This document shows positions 7,629 to 15,141 of a DNA stretch of 37,853 nt, piece after piece (within the stretch, counting starts at the first letter, position 1; every line of letters begins with the position of its first letter). The position numbers and the translations under genes are program-made. The notes beneath the pieces are model-generated. The model saw nothing but the letters and a program-made list of their open reading frames with translations. It was not told the DNA's origin and made no database searches. Location of the stretch: contig JAFGDE010000017.1 in assembly GCA_016932255.1 (NCBI GenBank), forward strand, positions 1-37,853, in the 5' to 3' direction. Source of the DNA: Candidatus Saganbacteria bacterium. Its GTDB lineage: Bacteria; Margulisbacteria; WOR-1; O2-12-FULL-45-9.

Positions 7629-8795
7629 CTAGAACTTGATCCCGTTCTTCTTCATCCGCTCAATGGCCTGAGCAATTCTTTCTTTGGGTATGGTGATAGC
7701 GAACCTGACGTAGCCTTCACCTGACGGGCCGTAGCCGTTGCCGGGGACCACCAGAATGCCGCATTTATCCAGTAATTTTTCCGTGAAAGAGGCGGATGTC
7801 TCGCCTTTGGGCACCGGTACCCAGCCGTAGAAGGTGGCCTTCAGCGGCGCCATTTTCCAGCCGAGGGAATTCAAGCCCTCGACCAGCACCTTGGCCCGTT
7901 CAGCAAAGACCTTGTTATGCTCCTCAACACAATCCTGCGGCCCGCTCAGAGCTTCAATAGCCGCGTACTGGATAGCCTTGAACTGGCCACTGTCCATGTT
8001 CGACTTGATCGTGGCCAGAGCCTGGACAGCCTCTTTATTGCCGACCGCCATGCCGATGCGCCAGCCGGTCATGTTATAGGTCTTTGACAGCGAATGGAAC
8101 TCAATGGTCACGTCTTTGGCGCCGGGTATCTCCAGCATGCTCATTGGCGGATCCCCCAGATAACCCATCTCAGAATAAGCCAGGTCTGAAACCAATAATA
8201 GATTATTGGCTTTGGCGAACTTGACGCATTGCTCAAAAAAGTCCCGGCCGCAGACCGCACCGGTGGGATTATTTGGGTAATTAATATAGAGCAATCTCGC
8301 TTTCTTCAGTACTTTGGCAGGGACGCTGTCCAGATCAGGCAAGAAATTGTTCTCAGCGGTCAACGGCATCAGATAAGGCTCGCCGCCGGCCAGGGTGGTG
8401 CAGATCTTGTAAACCGGATAGGAAGGATCAGGGATCAAAGAGACATCCCCTTTGTCAATAAAGCAAAGGGGCAGGTGGGCTAGACCTTCTTTTGAGCCGA
8501 TCAGACAGCAGATCTCGTCCCTGGGGTTCAGCTCGACCTTAAAGCGCTTCCTGTACCATTTAGAGACCGCCTTGCGGAAAGCGAACTCACCTTTGGAAGT
8601 AGGGTACTGGCCTGATTCCGGCAGTTCCAGCACTTCTTTCATTTTCTTGAAGATGTGCTCCGGCGTGGGCAGGTCAGGGTCGCCAATGCCGAAATCAATG
8701 ATATCAACGCCTTTGTTGAGCAGTTCCGCTTTCTTCTCTTCGATCTTAACAAAGAGATAAGGGGGTATTTTGTTCAATCTTTCCGATTTTCTCAT
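7629..8795 (-). CDS. dapL: LL-diaminopimelate aminotransferase
   Basis: This 388-residue fold-type I PLP enzyme converts tetrahydrodipicolinate directly to LL-2,6-diaminopimelate with glutamate as donor, bypassing the succinylase or acetylase steps. The sequence shows FGIGDPDLPTP at the N-terminus, NYPNNPTGA (residues 172-180), and the PLP-lysine motif HSLSKTYNMTGWRIG with Lys238. Genomic context supports DapL over a general aspartate-type aminotransferase: it lies 18 bases downstream of dapF, the next enzyme of the same pathway. A GGAG Shine-Dalgarno about 8 bases before the ATG supports the start. The product pair supplies meso-DAP for peptidoglycan and lysine. Confidence 0.9.
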   Translation of the reverse strand: MRKSERLNKIPPYLFVKIEEKKAELLNKGVDIIDFGIGDPDLPTPEHIFKKMKEVLELPESGQYPTSKGEFAFRKAVSKWYRKRFKVELNPRDEICCLIGSKEGLAHLPLCFIDKGDVSLIPDPSYPVYKICTTLAGGEPYLMPLTAENNFLPDLDSVPAKVLKKARLLYINYPNNPTGAVCGRDFFEQCVKFAKANNLLLVSDLAYSEMGYLGDPPMSMLEIPGAKDVTIEFHSLSKTYNMTGWRIGMAVGNKEAVQALATIKSNMDSGQFKAIQYAAIEALSGPQDCVEEHNKVFAERAKVLVEGLNSLGWKMAPLKATFYGWVPVPKGETSASFTEKLLDKCGILVVPGNGYGPSGEGYVRFAITIPKERIAQAIERMKKNGIKF

Positions 8796-8813
8796 ATGAT
8801 AATGACTCCATAA

Positions 8814-9617
8814 TTAGGCATTAAATTGGGACTTCCCTTCAAAGACTTTTTGGGCCGGGCCGCGCATCAGCACGCGGTCATCCTCGCCCCATTCGATCTC
8901 CAGCTTGCCACCGGGCAGATGCACCAGGCCGCGGCGCTTAATCTTGCCGGCCAAAGAAGCGGCCACAACAGAAGCGCAAGCACCGGTGCCGCAGGCCAGG
9001 GTTTCGCCTGCTCCGCGTTCCCAAACCAGCACTTCGATCTCCTTTTCATTCAAGACCTTAACGAACTCGACATTGGTCCGGTTGGGGAAATGCTGGTCGT
9101 TCTCGATCTTTGGCCCCAGCTCATACAGGTCGATCCCGCTCAGGTCATCGACAAAAGCAACTGCGTGGGGATTGCCCATTGAGATCTTATGGAATTCATG
9201 GCCGGCCAGTTTGACCTTGCCCTCATCCTTTGGCTTGCCCATGTCCACTTCAACGCCGAGGACCTGTTTGTCCGGGCCCAGGATCACGGCCGGCAGCATG
9301 ATCCCGGCCAGGGTCTCGACCGAAATGACCTCTTCCTTGAGCTGGTCGGTTTCATAGACATATTTCGCAAAACAGCGGATGCCGTTGCCGCACATCTCGG
9401 GTTCTGAGCCGTCGGGGTTAATGATCTGCATGCGGTAATGCGCTTTAGCGGAGGGCCAGACGATCAGCAAGCCGTCCGCTCCCACGCCGAAATGCCGGGC
9501 GCAAATATTTTGGGCCAGCTGGCCCAGGTCGAGCCCGTCAAGTTTCTCCTTGCGGGAATCGATCAGGACAAAATCATTGCCCAGGCCATGCATTTTGGTG
9601 AAGTTCAATTCAGGCAT
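8814..9617 (-). CDS. dapF: Diaminopimelate epimerase
   Basis: DapF interconverts LL- and meso-diaminopimelate using two active-site cysteines. Both are present in the 267-residue protein: EMCGNGIRC (Cys76) and ACGTGAC (Cys209). GLGNDFV at the N-terminus and NPHAV near residue 150 are further family marks. Length is normal for the family. It is the first gene of a dapF-dapL unit. A minus-strand extended -10 (TGTTAAAAT, 9632 to 9624) ends 6 bases before the ATG with no Shine-Dalgarno, so the transcript is probably leaderless and separate from queD just upstream. Confidence 0.96.
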   Translation of the reverse strand: MPELNFTKMHGLGNDFVLIDSRKEKLDGLDLGQLAQNICARHFGVGADGLLIVWPSAKAHYRMQIINPDGSEPEMCGNGIRCFAKYVYETDQLKEEVISVETLAGIMLPAVILGPDKQVLGVEVDMGKPKDEGKVKLAGHEFHKISMGNPHAVAFVDDLSGIDLYELGPKIENDQHFPNRTNVEFVKVLNEKEIEVLVWERGAGETLACGTGACASVVAASLAGKIKRRGLVHLPGGKLEIEWGEDDRVLMRGPAQKVFEGKSQFNA

Positions 9618-9623
9618 AGCTGA

Positions 9624-9632
9624 ATTTTAACA
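9624..9632 (-). promoter_or_regulatory. Extended -10 promoter of dapF (leaderless)
   Basis: TGTTAAAAT on the minus strand ends 6 bases before the dapF ATG. A TTGGGA lies 18 bases further upstream, at 9648-9653, next to the queD stop. It implies transcription starts at the ATG. Confidence 0.6.
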
Positions 9633-9643
9633 TATCCGGAAGC

Positions 9644-10000
9644 TTAATCCCAATAACTGGCACAGGAAGTCGAGGATTCCCAGACAGTGACCTTGGTCAA
9701 AGACTTGATCGTTCGGCGCAGTTTTTTGTAGATCACCCGGGCCAGGTTCTCTGAGGATGGGTTCTCCGAGTCAAAAGGCGCTGTGTCGTTAAGTAACTTA
9801 TGATCGAATTCCGCGAGCGTGTCTTTGAGGATCGTGCGCAGGGATTTGAAATCCTCCAGCAGGCCGATCTGGTTGAGCTTTTTACCCTGGAGAAAGGCCT
9901 GGACCTTCCAGGTATGGCCGTGCAGGTTCTCGCACGGGCCTTCATAGCCCCGCAAGGCATGGGCCGCGTCAAAACTATCTTCGACCATTAATTCGTACAT
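9644..10000 (-). CDS. queD: 6-carboxy-5,6,7,8-tetrahydropterin synthase (QueD/PTPS family)
   Basis: This small tunnelling-fold enzyme is 118 residues from the ATG at 10000. QueD converts dihydroneopterin triphosphate to 6-carboxytetrahydropterin in queuosine and other 7-deazapurine synthesis. Zinc ligands are visible as H14 (FDAAHAL), H27 and H29 (LHGHTW). The catalytic cysteine is C23 in CENLHGH, the C-x3-HGH spacing of QueD. EFDHKLLND (Asp66-His67), NPSSENL and VWESS near the end are also typical. An in-frame upstream extension of 35 codons is hydrophobic and family-unlike, and a promoter lies inside it, so the inner ATG is preferred. No other queuosine gene is in the window. Confidence 0.9.
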   Translation of the reverse strand: MYELMVEDSFDAAHALRGYEGPCENLHGHTWKVQAFLQGKKLNQIGLLEDFKSLRTILKDTLAEFDHKLLNDTAPFDSENPSSENLARVIYKKLRRTIKSLTKVTVWESSTSCASYWD

Positions 10001-10007
10001 CTGACCA

Positions 10008-10036
10008 ATTTTAACCAAAAATGAAATCATATTCAA
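10008..10036 (-). promoter_or_regulatory. Sigma70-type promoter of queD (leaderless)
   Basis: On the minus strand TTGAAT (10036 to 10031), a 17-base spacer and TAAAAT (10013 to 10008) end 7 bases before the queD ATG at 10000. No Shine-Dalgarno is present. This fixes the start and rules out the longer reading frame. Confidence 0.7.
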
Positions 10037-10090
10037 TAAGAGCGGATAAAAATAAGGTATCTGGAAAATTTTAAGGGGGATGAAATAGTT

Positions 10091-11812
10091 ATGCCATATA
10101 CACATTCAGTTATCCGAGCAGAGCGTGCTGCCTTTTTAAGCTGGCGGCTTGGCCGGGGGCAATTGCCAGGGCACTTTCGGGGTATCGTGAAAAAGTGCGG
10201 TGACGGCCATGGCAATAACTTTTACCGCTGCAATGTTGGGCCGGGGCTGAGAGCCAGCCTGGGTAACGCGGCTAGGGTAGGCGATCTGATCGAAGGACAG
10301 GCCATGGTCTCAGTGCCGGTCCAAAATCCTGACCTGGGGCTGAGGGCTTTACAGGTTTATCGAGAAAATGACATGCTCCTGAGCAACCCTCTGCGAACTG
10401 TATTCCTTGCCTTTGGCGACCGGCCGATCAGGGCGGTCGTGGTCTCAGCAAAGCCGCAGGAAAGATTTGCTTTTCAGCTGGCCTGCTGGCTGGCTGACAG
10501 CTCGGGAATGGTGCCGGCTCCGCAGGATCTGGAGATCCCGCTGGCTGAGCGGATCAAGCTGCCGAAATACCCAGTCAATCCGATACAGTTTGTTGAGGAG
10601 GAAAACATCCCCTCAGCTAATGCCGGGCCGATCGCGAAGATGGTCTATTTGACGCGAACCGATCAGGGCATGACTACCTTGCCGTCGGTTCAAAGGTCTG
10701 GCCAGGGTTTTGTGACAGACCCGACCTCGGTTCTTTTCAAATCTCTGCCTAAAATATCGGAGCTGGAACCCCGGCAATTGACCGGGATGGCGCTTCGGGC
10801 CGAAACAAGCGAAGGGGCAAAACTGCTCGGCGTGATCGGGCAAACAGGGACCGACCTTGAAAGCGAAGATATCCTGCTTGACCTTTTTCAGCCCACGGCG
10901 CGCAAGCGCAACACACCATATTATGAAAAGGTGAGGTTTACGGGGTGGTTGCGCGAAGCCGTTGCCAGACCGCCTTTCTTTGCCGTAAAAAAACTTGGGC
11001 CTGCCCATGGCGGCGCAGGTTTTCGTGTTGCCCTTGGGATGCCGGGTAGATCGGGAATAGAAGCTTATGTCGCGAAAGAAGATACTCCCCTGCAAATCAA
11101 TGGCCAGCCTTACGTGGTAATTGGAGCAGGGCGCAGAGAATCGGAAGTGGAAGTATACGGCCGGGGCCGCGATGATCAGTTGTCTTACATGATGTCGGTC
11201 GTCAGGGAAAGCGGTGCGCCGGATCTGGGCAGGGTGGAGAAACCGGGAAGAAGGAATGACCAGCTCAGGAGAGAGGTTAGTCAGCAATATAGAGACTTCT
11301 TTGCCGGAGAACGCTCTATTGACGAAGTGCCCATGATCTTTAGAAGAATTAAAAAAGTGTCGCATAGGAGCGTGGGTGTCAATAACCGGGCAATCCATTT
11401 CCCCATTGATATTGAGCCTGTCAATGATACGGCGATCTTGACCAGGAGACCGACCGGCGAGGTCGAGATCTGGGTCGATACTGCTGAGGGGCGCAAGTTG
11501 GCAAAAATAGTCCAGGATATCCCGACCAGTTGTGATCTTGGTGTTTCGAGGAAAATATCAGTCTTTTATAGCCAGCGAATACGATTCAACGATGTTTTTG
11601 TCAATATTCAGCCGGGGTCCGTTGATACCGAATTGTTCGTGATCGTTCCCTATCTATCTAAAGATGGCGCCAGAGGTATTCAGATCTGGGCAGCTAAGGA
11701 CGGCCAGCGTATCGGCGAGCAACCGGTCGCGTCCCAAATATTCAGCCAAGGGCTTGATGGCAACCTGGACGACCTTGAGGTTGAAAGACTGGCTCTGGCA
11801 GGTTCGTTCTAA
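10091..11812 (+). CDS. Unrecognised 573-residue cytoplasmic protein
   Basis: I do not recognise this protein. It has no signal peptide and no clear membrane helix. The sequence is rich in beta-type segments, basic overall at the N-terminus, with an HFRGIVKKCGDGHGNNF stretch near residue 30. Several short strand-like runs in the C-terminal half (FPIDIEPV, EVEIWVDT, ELFVIVPY, GIQIWAAK) resemble a repetitive beta fold. AAGGGGG at 10073-10079 precedes the ATG by about 11 bases, and coding is open for 573 codons, so the gene is real. It is divergent from queD and convergent with murI, sharing interlocked stops (4-base overlap). A 261-codon antisense frame inside it looks like a shadow. Confidence 0.75.
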   Translation: MPYTHSVIRAERAAFLSWRLGRGQLPGHFRGIVKKCGDGHGNNFYRCNVGPGLRASLGNAARVGDLIEGQAMVSVPVQNPDLGLRALQVYRENDMLLSNPLRTVFLAFGDRPIRAVVVSAKPQERFAFQLACWLADSSGMVPAPQDLEIPLAERIKLPKYPVNPIQFVEEENIPSANAGPIAKMVYLTRTDQGMTTLPSVQRSGQGFVTDPTSVLFKSLPKISELEPRQLTGMALRAETSEGAKLLGVIGQTGTDLESEDILLDLFQPTARKRNTPYYEKVRFTGWLREAVARPPFFAVKKLGPAHGGAGFRVALGMPGRSGIEAYVAKEDTPLQINGQPYVVIGAGRRESEVEVYGRGRDDQLSYMMSVVRESGAPDLGRVEKPGRRNDQLRREVSQQYRDFFAGERSIDEVPMIFRRIKKVSHRSVGVNNRAIHFPIDIEPVNDTAILTRRPTGEVEIWVDTAEGRKLAKIVQDIPTSCDLGVSRKISVFYSQRIRFNDVFVNIQPGSVDTELFVIVPYLSKDGARGIQIWAAKDGQRIGEQPVASQIFSQGLDGNLDDLEVERLALAGSF

Positions 11813-12669
11813 ATAAGGGTTACCTGCTTGGTGCCGACGATCGGTTTGCCCAAGAGGCGCGAGCCGATGTCCTGGAACTGGATCGGAGAACCCGTGACAA
11901 AATATTTGTATTTGGCCGGTACAGCCTTTGTTCTGAGCGTACCGGCTTTAGTCAGCATGGCCTTGGCATCAGCGACCGCGGCCTCAGCCGGATCGATCAG
12001 CCTGACCTCCGGCCCGGCCAACTCCTGCAGGACCTTGCTCAGGTGAGGGTAGTGGGTGCAGCCGAGAATGAGCGTGTCGATCTTTTCCTTGAGCAGCGGT
12101 TTAAGATAATCCTTAGCCACCCGCCTGGTCTCCTCTGTCTCGATAAAACCACCTTCGATCAGCGGCACGAACAAGGGACAGCCTACCGCGTGAACCTCGA
12201 TGTCACCGGCCAGCTCCTTGATCTTTTTCTGATAAGCGTGTGAATTGACTGTAGCCGCCGTGGCGATCAGGCCGATGCGGCCGGACCGGCTCGCGGCAAC
12301 GGCTTCACGCGAACCCGGCTCGATCAGGTTGATCATATGCACGGGATAATCGTCCTTAAGCACCGGATAGGCGATGGCCGATGATGTGCCGCAGGCCATG
12401 ATGATCAGCTTAACGCCCTGTTTGAGCAAATAAGGAATGATCTCCTGGTTGATCTTAACGATCTCTTCAGCGCTGCGGCCGCCGTAGGGCACGCGGGCCG
12501 TGTCCGCCAGATAAATGACGTCCTCATGGGGCAGCTGCTTCATCATCTGCGCCAGCACGGTCAACCCGCCGACGCCGGAATCAAAGACGCCGATGGGCGA
12601 GGCGGGCGTGGCTTTTTCCGGAGCACTGGCCGAACCGGCGCTCTTGGCCACGACCCGTTCGCTGATCAC
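11809..12669 (-). CDS. murI: Glutamate racemase
   Basis: MurI makes D-glutamate for peptidoglycan by a two-cysteine mechanism. The 286-residue protein shows GVFDSGVGGLTV, the first catalytic cysteine in MACGTSSA (Cys93) and the second in LGCTHYP (Cys204). YLADTARVPYG matches the usual GD(T/S)ARxPYG block. The first cysteine context is unusual: most members read CNT, here CGT. About 25 Ala/Ser/Pro-rich residues precede the core fold; an internal start cannot be excluded, but none has a better ribosome site. It is the last gene of a cell-wall unit, 4 bases after the amidase gene. Confidence 0.93.
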   Translation of the reverse strand: MISERVVAKSAGSASAPEKATPASPIGVFDSGVGGLTVLAQMMKQLPHEDVIYLADTARVPYGGRSAEEIVKINQEIIPYLLKQGVKLIIMACGTSSAIAYPVLKDDYPVHMINLIEPGSREAVAASRSGRIGLIATAATVNSHAYQKKIKELAGDIEVHAVGCPLFVPLIEGGFIETEETRRVAKDYLKPLLKEKIDTLILGCTHYPHLSKVLQELAGPEVRLIDPAEAAVADAKAMLTKAGTLRTKAVPAKYKYFVTGSPIQFQDIGSRLLGKPIVGTKQVTLI

Positions 12670-12673
12670 TTTT

Positions 12674-13720
12674 CTAATTAGACCTACTTCGGAAATAGTT
12701 CTTCACCCCTGCGGCGATATCTCTAGCGATCTCCGCCTGAAAATTATCCGAGCTGGCCAGCTTGCTTTCCTGCCAGTTGCTCAAGTAGAGCGGCTCAAGC
12801 AGAACCGCCGGCATGTCCGTATGGCTGATGGCGTAATATTTGGCGCGCCGCAGGCCGCGGTCCTTCCTTTTAATACCATTGATCAGGCTTTTATGCAATA
12901 TCAGGGCCAGATTGCGGCTGTTCTTTTTATAATAATATGTTTCAGTTCCGTTGATCGATTCGATATCGGAATAATTGAAATGGATCGAGATAAATATGTC
13001 AGACTTGATCCTGTCGGCAAAGGCGACGATATCGCGCAGGTTGTTGGTCCGGTCGTTCTTTCTGGTCAGATAGACCGTGGCGCCGGCTGATTTGAGCAGG
13101 TAGGCGACTTTTCTGGCCACGGCCAGATTGATGTTCTTCTCAGGGATGCCGTGCTTGGAAATGGCGCCGGGATCGCGGCCGCCATGGCCCGGATCGATCA
13201 CGATCGTCCTGCCCTCAAGCGGCAGTTTGCCTCCTTTAGCCGCGACCGCGGCCTTGTATTTTTCCGGTTTTAGCTCTTCGCCTTTTACCGTCAGGTTCTG
13301 TTTCTCCCAGGCGGCCATGATGCGCTCAGCCCGGTCTTGGCGGTCGCTGATCTCGATCACGTTCTTGTTGCGGCCGAAGACATTGACGATGTCGTAATCC
13401 ACGCCTTTTTTCAGATCAATGATCACGCGGGCGGTCCTGGCATCGACCTGAATGACCTTGATGTCTTTGACGCGTTGGGAATTCTTCAGCAGCCTTTTTG
13501 AGAGGCGCAGGTCGGAACTGATGCCGGTGTCGGGGAAATCGATCAGCAGCTGATCTTCCAGCAGCAGGCCTTTGGCCTTGACCTGGGCTGTGGTGTAGAT
13601 ATCAAGATAGTCAAAGCCGCGGTCGCGCATGGCCTGGACCAGCTTGATCTCAGGCCGGTTTGCCCTGACCGGCAGCATCAGGACGATCAGCAAGCCGAAC
13701 AACAGCGTTCGTTTAAGCAT
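12674..13720 (-). CDS. N-acetylmuramoyl-L-alanine amidase with AMIN domain
   Basis: This 348-residue exported zinc amidase cleaves the bond between MurNAc and the stem peptide. It has a signal peptide at residues 1-20 (FGLLIVLMLPVRA). An AMIN-like targeting domain spans about 25-125. A short linker leads to the Amidase_3 domain at about 170-345. Zinc and catalytic residues are in place: His179 in IDPGHGG, Glu194 in IPEKNIN, His247 in SIHFNY, and Glu309 in VLLEPLYLSN. Layout resembles AmiC of diderms. The ATG overlaps the upstream nucleotidyltransferase stop by 8 bases and murI follows by 4 bases, so the three are one transcript. Confidence 0.93.
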   Translation of the reverse strand: MLKRTLLFGLLIVLMLPVRANRPEIKLVQAMRDRGFDYLDIYTTAQVKAKGLLLEDQLLIDFPDTGISSDLRLSKRLLKNSQRVKDIKVIQVDARTARVIIDLKKGVDYDIVNVFGRNKNVIEISDRQDRAERIMAAWEKQNLTVKGEELKPEKYKAAVAAKGGKLPLEGRTIVIDPGHGGRDPGAISKHGIPEKNINLAVARKVAYLLKSAGATVYLTRKNDRTNNLRDIVAFADRIKSDIFISIHFNYSDIESINGTETYYYKKNSRNLALILHKSLINGIKRKDRGLRRAKYYAISHTDMPAVLLEPLYLSNWQESKLASSDNFQAEIARDIAAGVKNYFRSRSN

Positions 13721-15050
13721 TTTCTTTGATTAACTTGAGCAGGGTTTCCCGTTCATTGAGCTGGGGATCGTCCAGGACCTTTTCCAGCAGAGTGTGCAGG
13801 ACCTGGCCGACCCTGGGACCGGCCGGGATGTTGAGTTGGAGCATCACATCCTCGCCGTTGATTTTAAGATCAGCAACGTCGAGCGCGTGCTGCTGGGCGA
13901 TGATCTTGTCGATCCGGGTTTGAAGCTCGACCAGGTATTGCGAATCGATCTCCCGCTCCATCGCGCTGGTGTCGGCCAGGCGCAGGGCAAAAAGATCCTT
14001 GATGTTCTCCGGGCCGCCCACGCGGCGGATGAAGCGCCGTACGGCCGCGTCGCTCCATTCAGAAGTGTAGTTGAACATATGGTGGCTGACCAGATTGCTG
14101 ACCTGCTTGAAGATCTGATTACTGAACTTGAGCCGCCTGAGAATATTCTCAGCCGTTGCGGCGCCGACCTTATCATGATTATAAAAAGTATCATCGACCT
14201 TGCAATCCGGTTTAGCTATGTCGTGAAGCAGGGCGGACAGGCGCAGGACCAGGTTGTCTTTGGGTGCTGCGTCGCAGGCGTACAGGCTGTGCCAGTAAAC
14301 ATCATATTTATGGAAGTTCGGCGGTTGCTCAACTCCCAGGCAGTGCTCGAGTTCCGGCAGGATCAGTTTAAGCAGGCCGGTCTGCCGCATCAGTTCAAAA
14401 CCGGCCGATGGCCTGTCCGCAGCCAACAGTTTGACCAGTTCATCATGGATGCGCTCCGGCGCTACTTTTCGTGTCGTGGCCAGGGTTTTAGGGATAGCGG
14501 CCAGGGTTCCCTTTTCAATGGCAAAGCCGAGCTTGGCCGCAAAACGGCAGGCCCGTACAGAGCGCAGGCCATCCTCTGAGAACCGGGCGACCGGATCGCC
14601 CACTGCTCTGATCAGCTTTTTCTTCAGGTCGGCCTGGCCGTTATGGTCGTCGACCAGATCATCAGCTAAAGGATCATAGGCCAGGGCGTTGATCGTGAAA
14701 TCGCGGCGGGACAGGTCCTGATGCAGGTCGGCGCAGAAAACCACGTTCGAAGGATGGCGGCCGTCAACATACTGCTCATCAGCCCGGAAAGAGGTCACCT
14801 CATAGGTGCCGCCGTCGACCAAAGCGGTCACGGTGCCGTAGTCAATGCCGGTGGGTACGACCTTGTGGAACAGCCGGCCGACCTCATCAGGTTTGGCCGA
14901 GGTCGTGATATCCCATTCCTTGACTTCTAGCCCCAGCAAAAGGTCCCGGACACAGCCGCCGACCAAATAGGCCTGATGACCGTTGCTTTGTAGTGTTTTG
15001 ATGATGTTCAGGGCACCGGACGGGATTTGCTTGCCTTTAAGCTCGCTCAC
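13713..15050 (-). CDS. tRNA CCA-adding / poly(A) polymerase family nucleotidyltransferase with HD domain
   Basis: This 445-residue class II nucleotidyltransferase has a GTG start. The head domain has VGGCVRDLLLG and the motif-A region KEWDITTSA, followed by RRDFTINALAY and RFSEDGLRSVRACRFAAKLGF, all typical of bacterial CCA-adding enzymes and poly(A) polymerases. An HD domain is present (LLHDIAKP, His276-Asp277). The first metal carboxylate of the usual D-x-D is Glu45 here, with Asp47 as the second. CCA addition is the most likely job; the probable tmRNA 3' end in this window lacks an encoded CCA. An A-adding or C-adding half-enzyme or poly(A) polymerase is possible. A promoter 7 bases before the GTG implies a leaderless mRNA. 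Confidence 0.88.
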   Translation of the reverse strand: MSELKGKQIPSGALNIIKTLQSNGHQAYLVGGCVRDLLLGLEVKEWDITTSAKPDEVGRLFHKVVPTGIDYGTVTALVDGGTYEVTSFRADEQYVDGRHPSNVVFCADLHQDLSRRDFTINALAYDPLADDLVDDHNGQADLKKKLIRAVGDPVARFSEDGLRSVRACRFAAKLGFAIEKGTLAAIPKTLATTRKVAPERIHDELVKLLAADRPSAGFELMRQTGLLKLILPELEHCLGVEQPPNFHKYDVYWHSLYACDAAPKDNLVLRLSALLHDIAKPDCKVDDTFYNHDKVGAATAENILRRLKFSNQIFKQVSNLVSHHMFNYTSEWSDAAVRRFIRRVGGPENIKDLFALRLADTSAMEREIDSQYLVELQTRIDKIIAQQHALDVADLKINGEDVMLQLNIPAGPRVGQVLHTLLEKVLDDPQLNERETLLKLIKENA

Positions 15051-15057
15051 GGAACTT

Positions 15058-15086
15058 AGTTTACCTCAGGCGAAAATCAAAGTAAA
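15058..15086 (-). promoter_or_regulatory. Promoter of the nucleotidyltransferase-amidase-murI operon (leaderless)
   Basis: On the minus strand TTTACT (15086 to 15081), a 17-base spacer and TAAACT (15063 to 15058) end 7 bases before the GTG at 15050. No Shine-Dalgarno is visible. It lies back-to-back with the glycosyltransferase promoter, with 17 bases between the two -35 boxes. Confidence 0.6.
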
Positions 15087-15103
15087 GTAGGGGTCAGGCT
15101 TGA

Positions 15104-15132
15104 TTGACTTAGGCGGACGACAGTTCTATAAT
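15104..15132 (+). promoter_or_regulatory. Consensus sigma70 promoter of the GT-C glycosyltransferase (leaderless)
   Basis: TTGACT (15104-15109), exactly 17 bases, then a perfect TATAAT (15127-15132). The in-frame GTG at 15142 follows after 9 bases. The promoter lies inside the longer open frame that begins at TTG 15100, which shows that frame's first 14 codons are not coding. Confidence 0.75.
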
Positions 15133-15141
15133 CAGGCCATA

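Noticed and set aside
10001-10105. 35-codon N-terminal extension of QueD
   Set aside because: A -35/-10 pair lies inside it and the extension is hydrophobic, unlike the family.
10613-11398. 261-codon antisense frame in the 573-residue orphan gene
   Set aside because: No ribosome site, odd composition, and the sense frame is longer and better supported.
13794-14579. 261-codon antisense frame in the nucleotidyltransferase gene
   Set aside because: The opposite strand encodes clear CCA-enzyme motifs throughout.
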